Below are positions 41,219 to 55,495 of a DNA stretch of 64,000 nucleotides, piece by piece. The notes under the pieces are model-generated. The model worked only from the letters and a program-made list of their open reading frames with translations, did no database searches and had not been told where the DNA came from. This stretch comes from Megamerina dolium. Lineage: Eukaryota > Arthropoda > Insecta > Diptera > Megamerinidae. The position numbers and the translations under genes are program-made. The DNA lies in contig OY978525.1 in the NCBI GenBank assembly GCA_963854835.1, positions 92,842,136 through 92,906,135 of the forward strand. Reading direction: 5' to 3'. Numbering within the stretch: position 1 is the stretch's first letter; each line of letters starts with the position of its first letter.

Positions 41219-44200
41219 TTTTTTTTTATATATAATTTTTGATTAGAATTATATTTATAAATTTAATCGAATTTTCAAATTTTAAAGGTATTTCAAGTGA
41301 AGTGAATATACTTAAGACCATGGAATGCTCATACATATTATTCTTCAGAGAGTAAGTTCATGATTATGCTCATAACTGACTTCTTTCTTGTAATAAAATT
41401 TTTGTTGTACCCACCTAAAAGATTTTCGTCTTAATTTTATTGTCTTAAATAGCTTCAAATGTTGCTTTGATCTCTTTCGCATCGTTGTAGCTATCATTAT
41501 TTGTGAATATGTAGTTTGACATTGAATATAGAACTTAGACATGTTCTTTAATAGCACAAAACAAAAAAAAAAATTGTCGGACAAATAATGTAAAGATTTA
41601 GAATATTGGAGTATTTGCAATAAAGCTGAGACTCAATTTTGTAAAAACTTCGATTTCGATTTTATTGTGAAAAAATTTGTGAAATAAGCGAAATTCTTGC
41701 TGATAAATGGCATCTTCATGTTAAGTTGCCATCTAAATTATATATAATTTCTTAGATTGCACTAGTAAATCACCAATATTGATAGTGTCTGTGTTGCACT
41801 CATTTCTATGTAACATACATTATTTATATACATATATCTATATGTCATATATCCAGTGGAAATGTAGGTATAGTCAAAATCAACTGATGAATTTTTTAAT
41901 GAAAACTTGTATCCGTTGAAGAAAAAGTATGTATATTTAAAATGGGGATAGACAAATTAAGAAATTTATTTATGTAGGTATTTTGTTTGTCTATTCTTGC
42001 ATAAAGTAGTTAGAAAAGGAAGATCACAAACATATCTTAATTTTTATACATGCATTTGGTCATGCATGAGTTTGCAATGACATTGAAATGGTAAGTAGAC
42101 TTCTATAAGTAAATTTCCTTGACCCCTTTCCTTAATATTGTTACTATATTCCTACTGGGTGTTTTCGTGAATTTAAGTTTTGATTTAAACGTTTGTCTGT
42201 AATGCTGGCTGCTTGCATGTCGCTCGAAATGTTGCTTACCTATGCTATTTTTTTTGTTTCTTTTACGTTGTTGTTTTATTTGAGTGCAAAATATAAAAAA
42301 TGTATGAAATTATGGTACCACACCTCATGTGCGTTTCAGTTTATTACGTATTTTTTCTTTATGTTACATTTATATGTGTGTATATACATTTATTTGAAGA
42401 CATATTGCTGATGTAATTTCAATTAATGATTGAAACATTAAACATTGTAGCAACATATACACATATGTTTATATACAATATATTGTATACATTCCATATT
42501 GCTACTCCAAAATAGGCATTAAAAATTATTGGTATAATTCCTCAATTACGAGTTTAAAGAAGAAGAAGAAAGCAATTTAAAATGTCAAGTGTATCATAAA
42601 AAGATTTTTAAATTATATTGTAATTTGAAACAAATTGCATACATGACGAATGTTATAGAAATATTTTCATTTGTATAAAATATAGGAGTAATAATGATTG
42701 CTGAAAAGTATTTGCAATAATATAATTTTCATATGACATAAGGGTAGTCAATGTGGAATTGATTAAGAGGTTTGATTATGAATTACATAAAGCTGTTTGA
42801 AGCTCTTTTCTTTGCTAAGATCGAATGACAAATCGAATAGTGGGATTCACACTGATCTTGTTAGTTTTTTAAATCGTTAGTTGGTTATTTGATAAAATAT
42901 TTAACTCTCGACAGTGATTTTCAACTTAATCTTTTCAACTTTGTATGTGATATTTCGCAATTTTGTATATCATTTATAATTTGTTAATCCGTTGAATTCA
43001 CACCCCACGAAAAAGTAGGTTGTCCGACGCACCAGGATAAACACACTATAAGTATGTGGCCGACTTTCCGCCATCATCCTCGAGTTTCTTTCTAATATTA
43101 AAAATCAAACAATTTGTCCTTTTTTGGTTGCAAGTTGGTTTTATTTATTTCGTATAATAACCCTAAATCCATAGAATGTAACTACTTCGATCCGTCGGAT
43201 ATGAACTTTTGTTTGTGGGGCTAAAATATTAATAAGTAATTAGTATCACAGTTACGAGCTCAGTAGGAATACCGAATATAATTCGATTTATATATCCCTT
43301 CCACACCTCCCAACATAAAGTGGACAAATTTTAAAAGTTAATTTCGTATAATGGAACTGGCATATATTTGAGAGTGTTCGATAGTTCAATATGTATTTGT
43401 TGTAGTTGTAGTACTAAAATATTAACTTTACCGGTTATTTGTTCTAGTTTGCTCATTTCTGATGTAATATTTGAGCAAATATGGGGCTCACATTTTCTTG
43501 TATAACACAAAACCAATAATATTTTCTTTTAAATTCGATATTTGGATTGTAAGAATCTGAATATTTTTATTAAAAAATTCTTATGAAAAGAACTAGCTCT
43601 GTCTTAATTATGTTTTTTTTTTCTCATATAAGTTAAAAACAGGCATTTTTTTATGTTTTGTCAAAATATTTGTTTATTTATGAAAAAACAAAAACTGATG
43701 TTTTTCGCAGAAAAAGCCAAAATCAAACAAAAACTACTCATATGTGTTTTTAAGTAGGTACTGCAAAAAGACGGAAATGCTTGATTACGTCATGACACTT
43801 TAAATAAAATCGACAGCACCAGCAATAAATACTGAGTGAAGGAAGAAACTATCATCTGTCATTTTGTCATATACGATGATGATGAATGATGATGATGATG
43901 ATGTTAGCATGAGAAACAAATTTCTTAAATGAAACAAAATGTACAAATTTGTTAAAAGAAATTAAGCGAATAAATAAATAAATCACGTAAAAGTTAATAA
44001 AAAACAAAAATGCTGACAACGAAGAAAAAACATAAGGAATGAACGAATAAAAGGAGACAAATATTCACGTATTCATATACATATATTGTAAAAATATACA
44101 TGAGAGTATTTTTAGAATTCTTAGAAAACATACATAATGATGATGGTGATGATCGTTGGGATCATGAAGTTCATAATCTTTATTAAGCAGTTGCCGTCAT

Positions 44201-46769
44201 TATCCCATTTGGTTGCCAATTATAGTAATTTTGTTTTTATTTTTGCTGTTGTTGATTTTTTTTGTTTTTTTGGCAAAACAATAAAGTTGACACGCAAGTT
44301 ATAGCAAGAGTTTTTATGCGTTTATGCAAAGAAATATGTTCAAAAAAACCCATGTTTCAGATTACTATTTTTTTTTGTTGAAATATGCACTATATATACA
44401 TTATACAATATATAAGTCTGGTATACACTATATAGTGTGGAATTTTCATAAAAAATAACTAACTTGTGTATACAAACTAAACATATAGTAGTACAATACT
44501 TATATAAACATATAAGTACGTATGTGTGTACATTTCAAAGTCAAACAGAAGAAGCTACTATGAAGGAAATAAAGTTTTTATTATTATTTTTTGCTGTTGT
44601 TGTTAATAATATTACTTATTATTTCTAAATAAATACACTATGAAATTTTATTATGTTCACACAAATGCTTATATAATACATTAATTCCTTACACATGTAT
44701 ATAGGTCTACAAATGTATGTACATATGGACAAATGAATATATGGATAATAGGTTGTATTGCACAATTGATATTTTCTCATACATTACATATTCATCGCTT
44801 ATGAATGAATTGTGTTGTAATAGTACAACAAATAGACAAACACATACATTCTTTTTATGTGCACAGCTCATAAATATTAATCTATTAAATATGTATACGT
44901 AGTATAGTTTTTATTGTAAACATTTGATGTATGTACTTATTGTCATTAAAACATGTTGCTGGGAGTATTAACATATTAGCATTAATATCTTAATGTTTAT
45001 TGACGACGTAATTAAAGAAACAAAAAGAAAAACGTCAATAATAACAGCAGCAGCAGTCAAATACTTGGCAGCACGAACATAAAGTAGACCCAGACTGATC
45101 ATAATAAGAATTCCAACAATCAAGTACAAAAAAAAAAAATTAAAAATGAGAAGAAAATGCCATAATTCCTGTTCCTTTTCTTCTACTTCTGATCGGATCT
45201 GATCTAAATGGCTTTCACAAAAATTTTGAATCGTTTTATGTTAGTGACTTTTGTGCTATAACTTACTAAACGTAGTATTGATCTAAATTTTTATTCCGCA
45301 GAACATATTTCTATGAACAGGTCCTAATTTGGGAGATATTAAATAATCTCAAAGCCTCACTGTGTCATACCATATCTATTCCTAAGAGGATGATACCATT
45401 TTAATCTAAGACTACACCTAATGAGGGGTAGGAGAAAATTTTAAAAAATCACTGATCAACAAAGATTTTTAGAAAGAGAGAGAGAGAGAGAGAGAGGGAT
45501 AGAGACAGCGTGGCAGAAAAGAAGCGTGATGAAATCGTTTATTATGCTTCATTTCACTTTGGTGTCCTTTATTGATTACGGTTGGTTTCGATGATGATAT
45601 TCGATTTAAATGTTGACATTGTCGTTGATGTTGCTTGGCAACCAACCAATTAAACTACGTACAAGTATGCACATAAACTAATCAAGAGAAACGCAAACAC
45701 AACTTGATATTGACCATAATACATATATTGTAGTACATATTGAAGTCATGCATTGCGGTTTATATGTAGATACATGCATGTATACATACATGTTCATGTA
45801 TATAACATATGTATGTATGCATATGTGTATATACATATGTGGAATGTTGTGACAAGCCCCCTTTCACATTCAATGGAATTTAGTTTATGCGTATCGATGC
45901 AATAAAAACAACAATGATAATTTCATATGTACATACACAAACATATGAATATAGATGTAAGTGTGTGTGTGTGTGTGTGTGTGTATGAAAATAACTTCAA
46001 ACAGCTAGTGGATGAAGTTCACTGCTTGATCTCTTTCACGCAACCATCACATATACACATATACACAAACTCATACGCATACACTTTCTAATTGATGCAT
46101 CATAAATATTTTAATTGTGTGGTAGAATAATTTTGAAAGCATTGCTTTTTAAATTAAACGAAATTGTTGTCAACAGATTTATGTGAGTACATGAAATTGT
46201 TGTATACAAATGAATTTTTTTTTTCTATTTTATTTTTGTTTTGTTTACTTATTTGTTTGTTTTATGTGTGCGTGAACGAACGAGTATGTATGTATGTAGC
46301 TCTGTGGCAAGTTTATGGTCACATGTCAGTAATAAATTTCTTAATTAAGAATACAGTGATGTTATGAGATGATGTTGGGATGAAAAAAAAAAAAAAAAGA
46401 AAGACAGCAATACAAAACTTAGTGTGAAATGTCTAATAATTGACAATAGCTAAAAATGAGATGATTTTTTTTGGCGAGTACATTTATTCTTCATATAAAA
46501 TCCAATGGAAGTAAGTGATGGTGTTTTTCGAAAACCGTTGAGCTCATGAATGGCTCTGTATTGAGACGACCTATTTTGAGTGACGTCATAAAATAATCCA
46601 AAAATTTATGAGGGGTGGCATTTTAATGTACTTACAATATTATATGAAAATATAGGAAATAATTTGAAAATATTCGGTTATTATATACAACAACAATTGA
46701 TATAAATATTTAAATACGAGCATTTAATACTTTGGCGGTTTACTTTTTTTGCTTTTTTTTCCCAACAAA
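41219..46769. other. noncoding, no gene recognised
   Basis: AT-rich DNA with (TGA)n near 43870-43905, (GA)n at 45474-45497 and (GT)n at 45960-45984. Around 43165-43215 the phrase AACTACTTCGATC recurs from 33798-33825, a possible dispersed repeat. Open frames are short and featureless. Confidence 0.35.
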
Positions 46770-46780
46770 TCTGGTCTTAT

Positions 46781-47160
46781 TTAATCAAGAACTTGCTCAA
46801 TATGATCTTCCAATGCCTGTATTGTTTGTGATTTATTTACATATACAAGCGATTTTACGTATCCCCATAAAGAATAATCCGAAGGAGTGATACCACACCA
46901 GATTCAATTTTGTAAATGAATTATTCTTTTTGTATGTTAAAAATCGTGGTATAACGATCATGATATGGCATGTAGCACCATACTGTTGAAACCAAATGTC
47001 ATCTATATCCATGCCGGTTAGTTTTGGATTAAGAAATTCACGGAAATTCTTTAGTGTTCACTATTCGGCGAGCTGCACAAATAGAGTCATTGTTTTGGAA
47101 GTAAATTTACACAAGCGATAGACGATGATGTATTGTCAATGAACACTCAAATGAAATCAA
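46781..47160 (-). pseudogene. old mariner-like transposase remnant
   Basis: On the minus strand the pieces TGMDIDDIWFQQYGATCH and then SDYSLWGYVKSLVYVNKSQT and ALEDHIEQVL can be read, split by frame changes. They match the region from the second to the third catalytic position of mariner-type transposases. It is closer in wording to 8923-9498 and 51350-52229 than to 9610-10825. No ends were identified. Confidence 0.75.
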
Positions 47161-47198
47161 TTGAATTCAAGAGAATTCTAAATCGACATAGAATATTA

Positions 47199-47313
47199 AA
47201 AAAAAAAAAAAAAAAAATATGTGGCACTTAAAGCCCCAAAGGGCTCATTGGCCGAGCTTCTCTTCCATTACTGTTGTGCGTCTTAAATTTTTGGACAGTA
47301 TTAGTATGGACCT
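47199..47313 (-). repeat. SINE M, 3' half (outer, interrupted copy)
   Basis: The tail type A end of a minus-strand SINE, from poly-A and TATGTGGCAC to ATTAGTATGGACCT. The sequence resumes at 48352 (ACTTATTTTAGCC), so the two halves were once continuous. The flanking AATATTA at 47192-47198 matches 48605-48611 and is the likely target duplication of this insertion. Confidence 0.8.
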
Positions 47314-47657
47314 GTGGGTGCCGTAGCTCAGTGGTTAGTGTGTTCGCCTTCTGATCTGTAGGTCGTGGTTCAATCCCCGGCTGATGCGTAACAAATTTAA
47401 TATCGATAAGATTTTTCTTTCGAATGGTACCCACCTGTCGGCAAGCAATTGGCAATTCTTCCGACAGTAACGACTTGCCATGAAAAAGCTTCTTAAAGAA
47501 CTCTGTGACAAAGCTCAGAAAAAGTGATGTCACAAGTGTTCTGCCGTTCGGAACCGGCTAAAATAAGTAGGTCCCTTCTAATACTGTCCAAATTTAAGAC
47601 ACACAACAGTAATGGAAGAAAAGCTCGGCCAATGAGCCCTTTGGGGCTTTAAGTGCC

Positions 47658-47691
<34 letters not shown>
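47314..47691 (+). repeat. SINE B, full length, nested in SINE M
   Basis: A complete plus-strand copy with the A box at 47324-47334, the B box at 47367-47377, the type A tail and a poly-A of about 30. It is flanked by a perfect 14-bp duplication ATTAGTATGGACCT (47300-47313 and 47692-47705) that comes from SINE M, proving insertion into M. Confidence 0.9.
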
Positions 47692-47694
<3 letters not shown>

Positions 47695-47730
47695 AGTATG
47701 GACCTACTTATTTTAGCCGGTTCCGAACGG

Positions 47731-48301
47731 TTTCTATTATATTATTATAATTGTTTGTCTGCGACATGAATTTGCGTCATGCTATTTCATTAATATTCAT
47801 ACGAATAAAATATGTACTAATTAGTGTCATAATAAGAAAGCTAGTTGTCTTTTTTTTAGACATTAGACGTTTTTTTTTTTGCACCATTTTATATACTTGG
47901 TACATTGAGCACAATGCCAAGCTCAAAAATGATATGTAAATATTCTAAGTAAGTAATATTGAGTGCCGTAGCTCAGTGGTTAGTGTGTTCGCCTTCTGAT
48001 CTGTAGGTCGTGGTTCAATACCCGCTGATGCATAACAAATTTAATATCGAAAAGATTTTTCTTTCTAACGGTACCCACCTGTCGGCAAGCTATTGGCAAT
48101 TCTTCCGACAGTAACAACTTGCCATGAAAAAGCTTCTTAAAGAACTCTGTGACAAAGCTCAGAAAAAGTGATGTCACAAGTGTTCTGCCGTTCGGAACCG
48201 GCTAAAATAAGTAGGTCCCTTCTAATACTGTCCAAATTAAAGACACACAACAGTAATGGAAGAAAAGCTCGGCCAATGAGCCCTTTGGGGCTTTAAGTGC
48301 C

Positions 48302-48340
<39 letters not shown>

Positions 48341-48826
48341 AGTATGGACCTACTTATTTTAGCCGGTTCCGAACGGCAGAACACTTGTGACATCACTTTT
48401 TCTGAGCTTTGTCACAGAGTTCTTTTTAGAAGCTTTTTCATGGCAAGTTGTTACTGTCGGAAGAATTGCCAATAGCTTGCCGACAGGTGGGTACCGTTAG
48501 AAAGAAAAATCTTTTCGATATTAAATTTGTTATGCATCAGCGGGTATTGAACCACGACCTACAGATCAGAAGGCGAACACACTAACCACTGAGCTACGGC
48601 ACTCAATATTACTTACTTAGAATATTTACATATCATTTTTGAGCTTGGCATTGTGCTCAATGTACCAAGTATATAAAATGGTGCAAAAAAAAAAACGTCT
48701 AATGTCTAAAAAAAAGACAACTAGCTTTCTTATTATGACACTAATTAGTACATATTTTATTCGTATGAATATTAATGAAATAGCATGACGCAAATTCATG
48801 TCGCAGACAAACAATTATAATAGAAA
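47731..48826. repeat. large inverted duplication (fold-back) built on SINEs
   Basis: The left arm 47731 to about 48130 and the right arm from about 48427 to 48826 are nearly identical inverted copies. Each contains about 230 bp of unique flank (47731-47959 against 48605-48826) plus a SINE head. Both share private variants (AATACCCGCTGATG, TTCTAACGG, GCAAGCTATTGG). The plus SINE at 47960-48305 has a 5' part like the M copy but a 3' part like SINE B (GACACACAACAG, GGAAGAAAAGC), so it is a chimera switching near 48113-48133. Identical 62-codon open frames on opposite strands (47751-47939, 48626-48814) are a by-product. Confidence 0.85.
48352..48604 (-). repeat. SINE M, 5' half
   Basis: The body and tRNA head of the minus-strand copy whose 3' half is at 47199-47313. 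It ends GCTACGGCACTC at 48604, followed by the AATATTA duplication. Confidence 0.82.
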
Positions 48827-51349
48827 TATTAGAAAATAAGTAAATGCTTGGAAAAAAAGTACATGTTCGTATGTATGTATGTACAAAAATAAATATTGCC
48901 GAAAATACTATGTAAATAAGTGATGATGTTGCCATGCGAATTAATCATATAGTATAATTTCTGACAACTCCCTCATAACTAATGCTCATATAGAAATATG
49001 TAGTAATTCATAGATAATTGATTCACTTATTTGATGACATCTCATCGTATTATTAGGTTTCAATGTGATATATTTATTTATGGTTTAATTAGAAATGTTA
49101 ATATCAAACACATTAATTAGCAAGATTACTACATTCTACATACATTGCATATACATATAGAATAGTCAAAATTGTTGTATGACTTCATTGCCAGCAAGCC
49201 AATGTGCAAGGGTTCATAAAGGTTCATTTGATTTTTCGATTATACAAATTTCATATGTACTCTTATGTGCGTGCGTATGAATATTGAAATATGTATGAAG
49301 TCAGTTTATTAGAAATTTCATAGGAATGACTCATTGTTAATCTTTTCAAAGTACTATCGTGTTGTGTAATGGGATCGATCGTAATAGTGATCATAAATAA
49401 ATGTGTCAAAAATTCAACATTAAATGTGGGTACATATATAGTAATAATGTATGAATGGATTCTATAAAATTTTTTATGAATGACTTCTTTCTTATTAATT
49501 CTGAAAGAATATTCTTGAACATTTGTATGTAGACTCGTATGCAATAAATCTGAATACAAACATTTATTGAGATAAAAAAAAATTCATTTAAAAGTTGAAT
49601 GAACTTTACTTTACGCACAATTTATTGCGAAAAATAAAGACAAAAAATAGTATATAAAAAATAAAATAAAATAGTACATTTTTAACTCCATTCAACCGTA
49701 TGGACATATCCAGGGTTATGGATGTGAATGTTTGATTTCCAAGTATCAGCGAATATAAAGCGATACAAACGTTACAAAAAAAGTCGAAAGCGTCTAATTT
49801 TAGTTGAAACAATTTGATTGCATAATTAACTCGTTTTTAATTTCTTTTTATTAGGTACAATTGGACAACTGAGAGTAGTATGTGCTCCTAACAGATTATA
49901 CAAATTATTGCTCGAAAACACTTGAGATGACTAATTCATACATTTAAATATCAGATTTAGAAGGAGTTTTCGATTTTTCAAATATTCCAACTTTCGGTTA
50001 AGTATTTCTGGGAAATGCCCAAATGATGAATATGAATATATAATATCGAATATATACTGAATACAATATATTAATATCAATATCTTTTTCAATGAAAGAC
50101 AAAAATGAAGAAGGAAAAAAAAAAAGCCACGAAGAAGGCGAAACTTCAAAGGACTCAATTATAATTGACGATCGCATATACATATGTACTCGTATGTATA
50201 TTGATTGTTTGTTTGTTGGATTGTTTGGCATTTAATGGCATATAATTGATTTTCAATTAAATCGTTATAGTTGTTGTAGTTGTTCTATGCTTTTTTTTCT
50301 CTTGTCTTGGTTTGATTATTATTTATTGGCGGCATAATATATAAGTACAATACAATAATATAATTCGAAAAGGAAAAGAAAGAGCCACAACAAGAATTGT
50401 TGCAAAAGATTTATTACAAAAATCAATTAAATGCGATTAAACAAATCACCAGCCACAAGCCACCCAATCAATTAGCCATACAAAATCACTATCGGCTAGT
50501 ACTTATGCATATGTAAGTAGTTCTATGTATAGTATAACAGTAAAATGCCACTTCAAAATGACATTCAAATTATATTGCTTGATCGGATTGTTAACATTAT
50601 ACTGCCTCAAGGTCAAGTGGCAACATTTATATTATATATGTACGAGTATGAGTAGATGAAATAACGAACGATGAGATTGAAGATGAGATGGAAACGTGTA
50701 TGTGGGTGAAATGATATTGTAATTAATGATGTAAATGATAGTTAAAGTATGTACATAAATATATATGTTGTATGTCAATCACTTGTCTATCATATTGCAA
50801 CTTAAAATGTTCAATTGAAATTTCGTTCCCAGTGTTCAGAGAAAGGAAATCTGAGATGTGATCTCAAATGTTAGATTTTTAATTCAAAATTTCAACGAAA
50901 TTCTATTAGAATCTAACTATAATAAAAATATCAAACATTTAGTCTAATATGATGTTCATTGCTAAAATTTATGGTGTTTCTAAGTAGAGGTGCAGTTCCC
51001 TGTAAGATGTTGTTAAAACTGACTCTACAATAATGTAACTTCTTGCTTAAATATTTTCAACACACAAATTCATTCTGTCGATCATATTTTGCTCCATAGA
51101 CGTCTTAGATTTATTAAATATTTGAGAAATTTCGATATTATATACAGGCGAATAGATATTTTCAGCGAAATCCTTTTTGTATTTGCTTGAAACATTAACT
51201 ACAATCAAATTCAACAAAAAATCGCACCCACATTTAATATGAAATATGCTGTGGAGTGTTGTATTGTATTTAAAATGCCTTGTTTTAATACAAACTCGTC
51301 CATGTGAAGTTACCTATATATTTGTATAAGCATAATATTCATCCATATA
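48827..51349. other. noncoding, no gene recognised
   Basis: AT-rich sequence with short open frames only; none has a recognisable motif. Confidence 0.35.
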
Positions 51350-52229
51350 CAGGGTGATTTTTTGACAACACTGCTTTTGACAGCTCAGGTGTTTTCATGT
51401 TACATATTACTGTCTAGTGGAAAGAGACGACAAAAGACCGAGTAACATGGAGGCGTATTGTTCAGCAGGCCAAAGCTCACAATGAGCTGCAGGGCCAAAT
51501 GATGATGATGATGTTACTGTCAAACATGTTCAGATTATTCAATTTTAGTATCAAAATTCATGCTCGGTTAAGAAAGTGCAGATTGTGTTCAGAGACTAAG
51601 CTCATTTCTGGTTGAACGGATTTGTGAAAAATCAAAATTGCCGTATTTGGTGTGAAGAGCAGCCAGAAGCATTGCAAGAACTGCCAATGCATCTCGAAAA
51701 ATGCACTGTTTCGTGTGGATTATGGGCAGGTGGCATCATTGGACCGTACTTTTTCAAAGATGACGAAGGCAGGAACGTTACTTTTTTTCGCCCAAAATGA
51801 ATGAGCTGGACTTGGCTGACATGTGGTTTCAACAAGACGGTGCCAAAAGCCACACAGCATGCGAAAAAAATGGCCCAATTGAGAGGCGAGTTCGATGAAC
51901 AGTTTATTCCACGTTTGCGACCTGTCAATTGGCCGCCAAGATCGTGCATTTTAACGCCTTTGGACTATTTTTTGTGGGGCTATGTTAAGGCTTATCTCTA
52001 TAGCGCAAGCCCGCAACGGTTGACGCATGGTTGAGATACCGGCCGCTGTAAAAATAGGACCCAGCGAACCATTTGAGGCGCAGCAGTGGTCAACATTTAC
52101 ATGAAATCATCTTTAAACATTGAATTATATGGATCGTTTTATCGACTCCGTTAAAGATTTCATACATTTCTCTAAAATTTATGTGTTTTTTTTTAAATCA
52201 AATCCGAAGGATCTGTAAAAATCACTCTG
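51350..52229 (+). mobile_element. mariner-like element, degraded
   Basis: The left end CAGGGTGATTTTT and the complement of the right end CAGAGTGATTTTTACAG pair as inverted repeats, flanked by TA. Inside, 51612-51800 encodes FVKNQNCRIWCEEQPEA and GLWAGGIIGPYFFKDDEGRN. After a deletion and frameshift, 51801-52034 gives AQLRGEFDEQFIPR and LDYFLWGYVKAYLY. These are central and C-terminal mariner-type transposase segments. The N-terminal half is absent or unreadable. Dead copy of 880 bp. Confidence 0.85.
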
Positions 52230-55134
52230 TACATATGCAAATCTCATCTTCATATTGTACGCATGTGTTTGCTTGTTGTTGTATACTGTAAATCTGCAAA
52301 AATACTTAACAAACAAGCGTAAAGTGACTTATTGTCGGAAAGCACAATATGTTTTTCAACACATGCACCATCATCATTAATATGTACAATAAACAGCGGC
52401 AACGGCAACAATGTCGGTAGCAATATGAAATAATAATAATAATAATTTAATGAAAATGAAGATGAAATAAAAATAACAAAATTATTATAATCATAATTAA
52501 TATTGCAAGCAAGGCAGCCGCTACTGCTGCTGCTTTTGCTACTGATGCTACTGTTAATGGTGCTGTAATTGCTACTTGTATATATTTTCTTGTTGTTATT
52601 GTAGCGCTATGGTTGCACTCAGAATGATGAGGATATGGCATACACAGCAGTAGCATTCACTATGTAATAAAGAGTTGTGCCAATGAATCGGTGAAAAGTC
52701 GAGTAACACTACTTTACAAATTTTTCTGGTTATGAGAAGATCAACAATGAATGACAAATCCAACAAAGTTTTGAAACTGATGTTTACCACATTTTGACTA
52801 GCTTATTGGCGAATATGTAAAACAATATGACGACCCTATGGCCCCAGTGAGAGTCTATGAATCGCACCTTGTAGCCTGTTATAGAGTGATTTACTTACTA
52901 TAAAATTGAGATTGTAAACTAGTGAATTAAAATCACATACACAGTAAAATGCTAATCGAAAAGGGAAGCAGTCACAACCAATAGAACTAGTGGAACTAAT
53001 ATTACTCAATCAGTTCAGTTGTACTGCAGGGTAGAGTCACTCCTTTTTCTTGTGTAATTTTTTGTCATATGACTTGAAATAATAAAAATTATTTTTTTTT
53101 TTCCGATAGAATGATTTTCAATTTTTTTTTCCAAAATCCCAAAATTTAAATTGCAGTCTGTGGATTAAGAAAGTTTGACGTTTTAAGGTATCATCACGAT
53201 TGAGAAAATTCAAAAATATTTAATTTCATGGTACGTTGCATTTTCATGTAAATTAGTGTAATAAATGCTAAATAAATATGATTACAAACGTATATACATA
53301 AGATATATATGTATGTATATATGCATATAATAAGTTGGTTTGCCAATTTTTGTCGTTGTTGGCATACTGTTGAATGATTCTATTAATAAATGCAACAACA
53401 ATAATAACAACACAAATGTCTGAAACAATATTAAGTGCAACAACAGTCACAACAGCAACAACAACAAGAATAACAATGAAGAACAATAGCAACAACTAAA
53501 TTGCAAACCCAGTCTAAAAACTTGGTAATGCTCCAGTTGTATTGTGTGTTTGTGTGTGTGCTTCTGTTTTGCATTTATTGTTATTATGATTATAATTTAA
53601 ATTTTATTTATTTTTGTATTTTTTCATATTTCATTTCTTCATTTTATTTTTCATATACTACTCATATAGTATGAGTATATTTGTATGCACAAGCATATAT
53701 GTATTTTTTTCTTATTTCATTTTATATTTTAAAGTTGCCGGCATATATATACATATGTACATATGTACATAAGTATAGTACATTAAACACATGTTTGCTC
53801 GAGCGATGGCTGTTGGATGTAGTGGTGTAGAAGTAGCAGTTCTTGTTGTTGTTGTTGTTGTTGTTGGAGTATGTGAAAGTTCTTTTTCAAGTTCATTAAC
53901 ATAATTTATACGTTGGAGGATACACTCATATTCGTAGAATGATTTGTTTGCCGACTTCGTTGAATTGAAATTTTCATTTTGGTGTTTTAGTTCTGTTCGT
54001 ATAGCTTTTATATAGATTTTACATCAAAATTCTAAGAATTCTATATGAGTCATACTTTATATGGCATACATACATATATGAAATAACAATTAGCGATTAG
54101 TTATGATCTTCTTAACCGAATGCATACCAATGATGATGTTACTTTGTTTTTTGTTCTACAACCCGCAGCTTAAAAATGATGTATTACGATCTGTGTACGT
54201 CATAAGCTATTTAGGTGTACTTGTTATTTAATCTCATTGTTATACATACAAATAAACATACTTATATTTTTAAGTATGTAGATCTATGTGTATTTTGTTA
54301 CCAAATGGAATGTTAAATTATATATACAATAGAATCTAAAAATAGAAATGAGTCGATTTAGAGAATTTTGTTCTCTGAGAAATTTTAGCCATTACTATAA
54401 ACAAGAAATTATTTTTTCATATCTTTAAATTATAGTTCTTATACTCATATGTATAGGCGAATTCAATCACCGATATTTATTTATTTATTGTTAATTAGCT
54501 CCCTAAAGTTCTATAATCGGTAATCTATTTTTAATTGAAAAATTGTTAAATATTAATGGCAGCTGAATTTCCTATGTAATCCTAAGCTATTCTATGAAAA
54601 AAATATTTATTAATAAATCGGAATATTTCGTTGTGCGCCAGGCTTCTCATAAAATAATTTAGGGCAATTTTGTCTTCAGTACGTACAGACTTAAATACAA
54701 AAATTTGGAAAGTTTAACTTCGGTTATACCGAAGCTTAGATGACCACATCATCAGAGTTAGATGATAGACATAAGGTACCATTGACAAAAATAGCACATT
54801 TGTGCTGAAGGCAGGCACATTTTTATCTGATGACTTCGGATTTTCGCGCGCAAAGTGTAAAAAAAAACATACGAAATCATAAGTTTGTATGTGAGGTAGG
54901 TGATTTTCGGTTTGATTCGGCCTATTTTGGAATATATTTATTAGTGAGTAAATATACATTCCTTAACCGCTTGACAGATTGAAAACTTCGTATTTTCACC
55001 TTCAAATAGAATACTTTTGTATGGAAAGTAGGTGTCGCTTTCACCCAAATTCATCTATTAACAAAATAATTTGTTTTGTTACTGAAAATAATCTTAATTA
55101 TCTTATAAATTACGGAAGGTTACTACTTTTAGAG
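52230..55134. other. noncoding, no gene recognised
   Basis: Includes GCT/ACT-type repeats near 52515-52560 and (GTT)n at about 53843-53867. A perfect hairpin (TAACTTCGG TTATA CCGAAGCTTA) lies at 54714-54737 in less AT-rich DNA (54660-55060) that looks like a dispersed repeat. No exon is supported. Confidence 0.35.
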
Positions 55135-55495
55135 TAGGGGCCGTAGCTCAGTGGTTACCCGGCTGAGGCAATTTTTATACCGAAGAGATTTTTCTTTCGA
55201 CCGGTACCCACATGTCGGCAAGCAATTGGCAATTCTTCCGATAGTAACAATTTGCCATGGAAAAGATTTTAAAAGAGCTCTGTGACAAAGGTTAGAAAAA
55301 GTGATATCGCAAGGGTTCTGCCATTCGGATCCGGCTAAAATAAGTAGGTCCCTTCTAATACTGTCCAAAAATTAACATACACAACATGTATTAGAAGAGA
55401 GGCTCGGTGGTATCAGAATGGCCCTTTCTGGCCTAAGTGTGTCTTCTCAGAGAGAGAGGGCAGCCACAATAGCGCAACATAACCTAATTCTTTTT
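55135..55495 (+). repeat. SINE, tail type B, B box deleted
   Basis: The head keeps the A box (TAGCTCAGTGG) but jumps from GTGGTTA to CCCGGCTGAGG, losing about 40 bases including the B box. The body is standard. The 3' tail is type B (GGTGGTATCAGAATGG, GGCCTAAGTGTG, AGAGAGAGGGCAGCCA), ending CATAACCTAA. Confidence 0.85.

Noticed and set aside
47751..48814. Two identical 62-codon genes on opposite strands
   Set aside because: They are the same sequence mirrored by the fold-back duplication, with no protein features.
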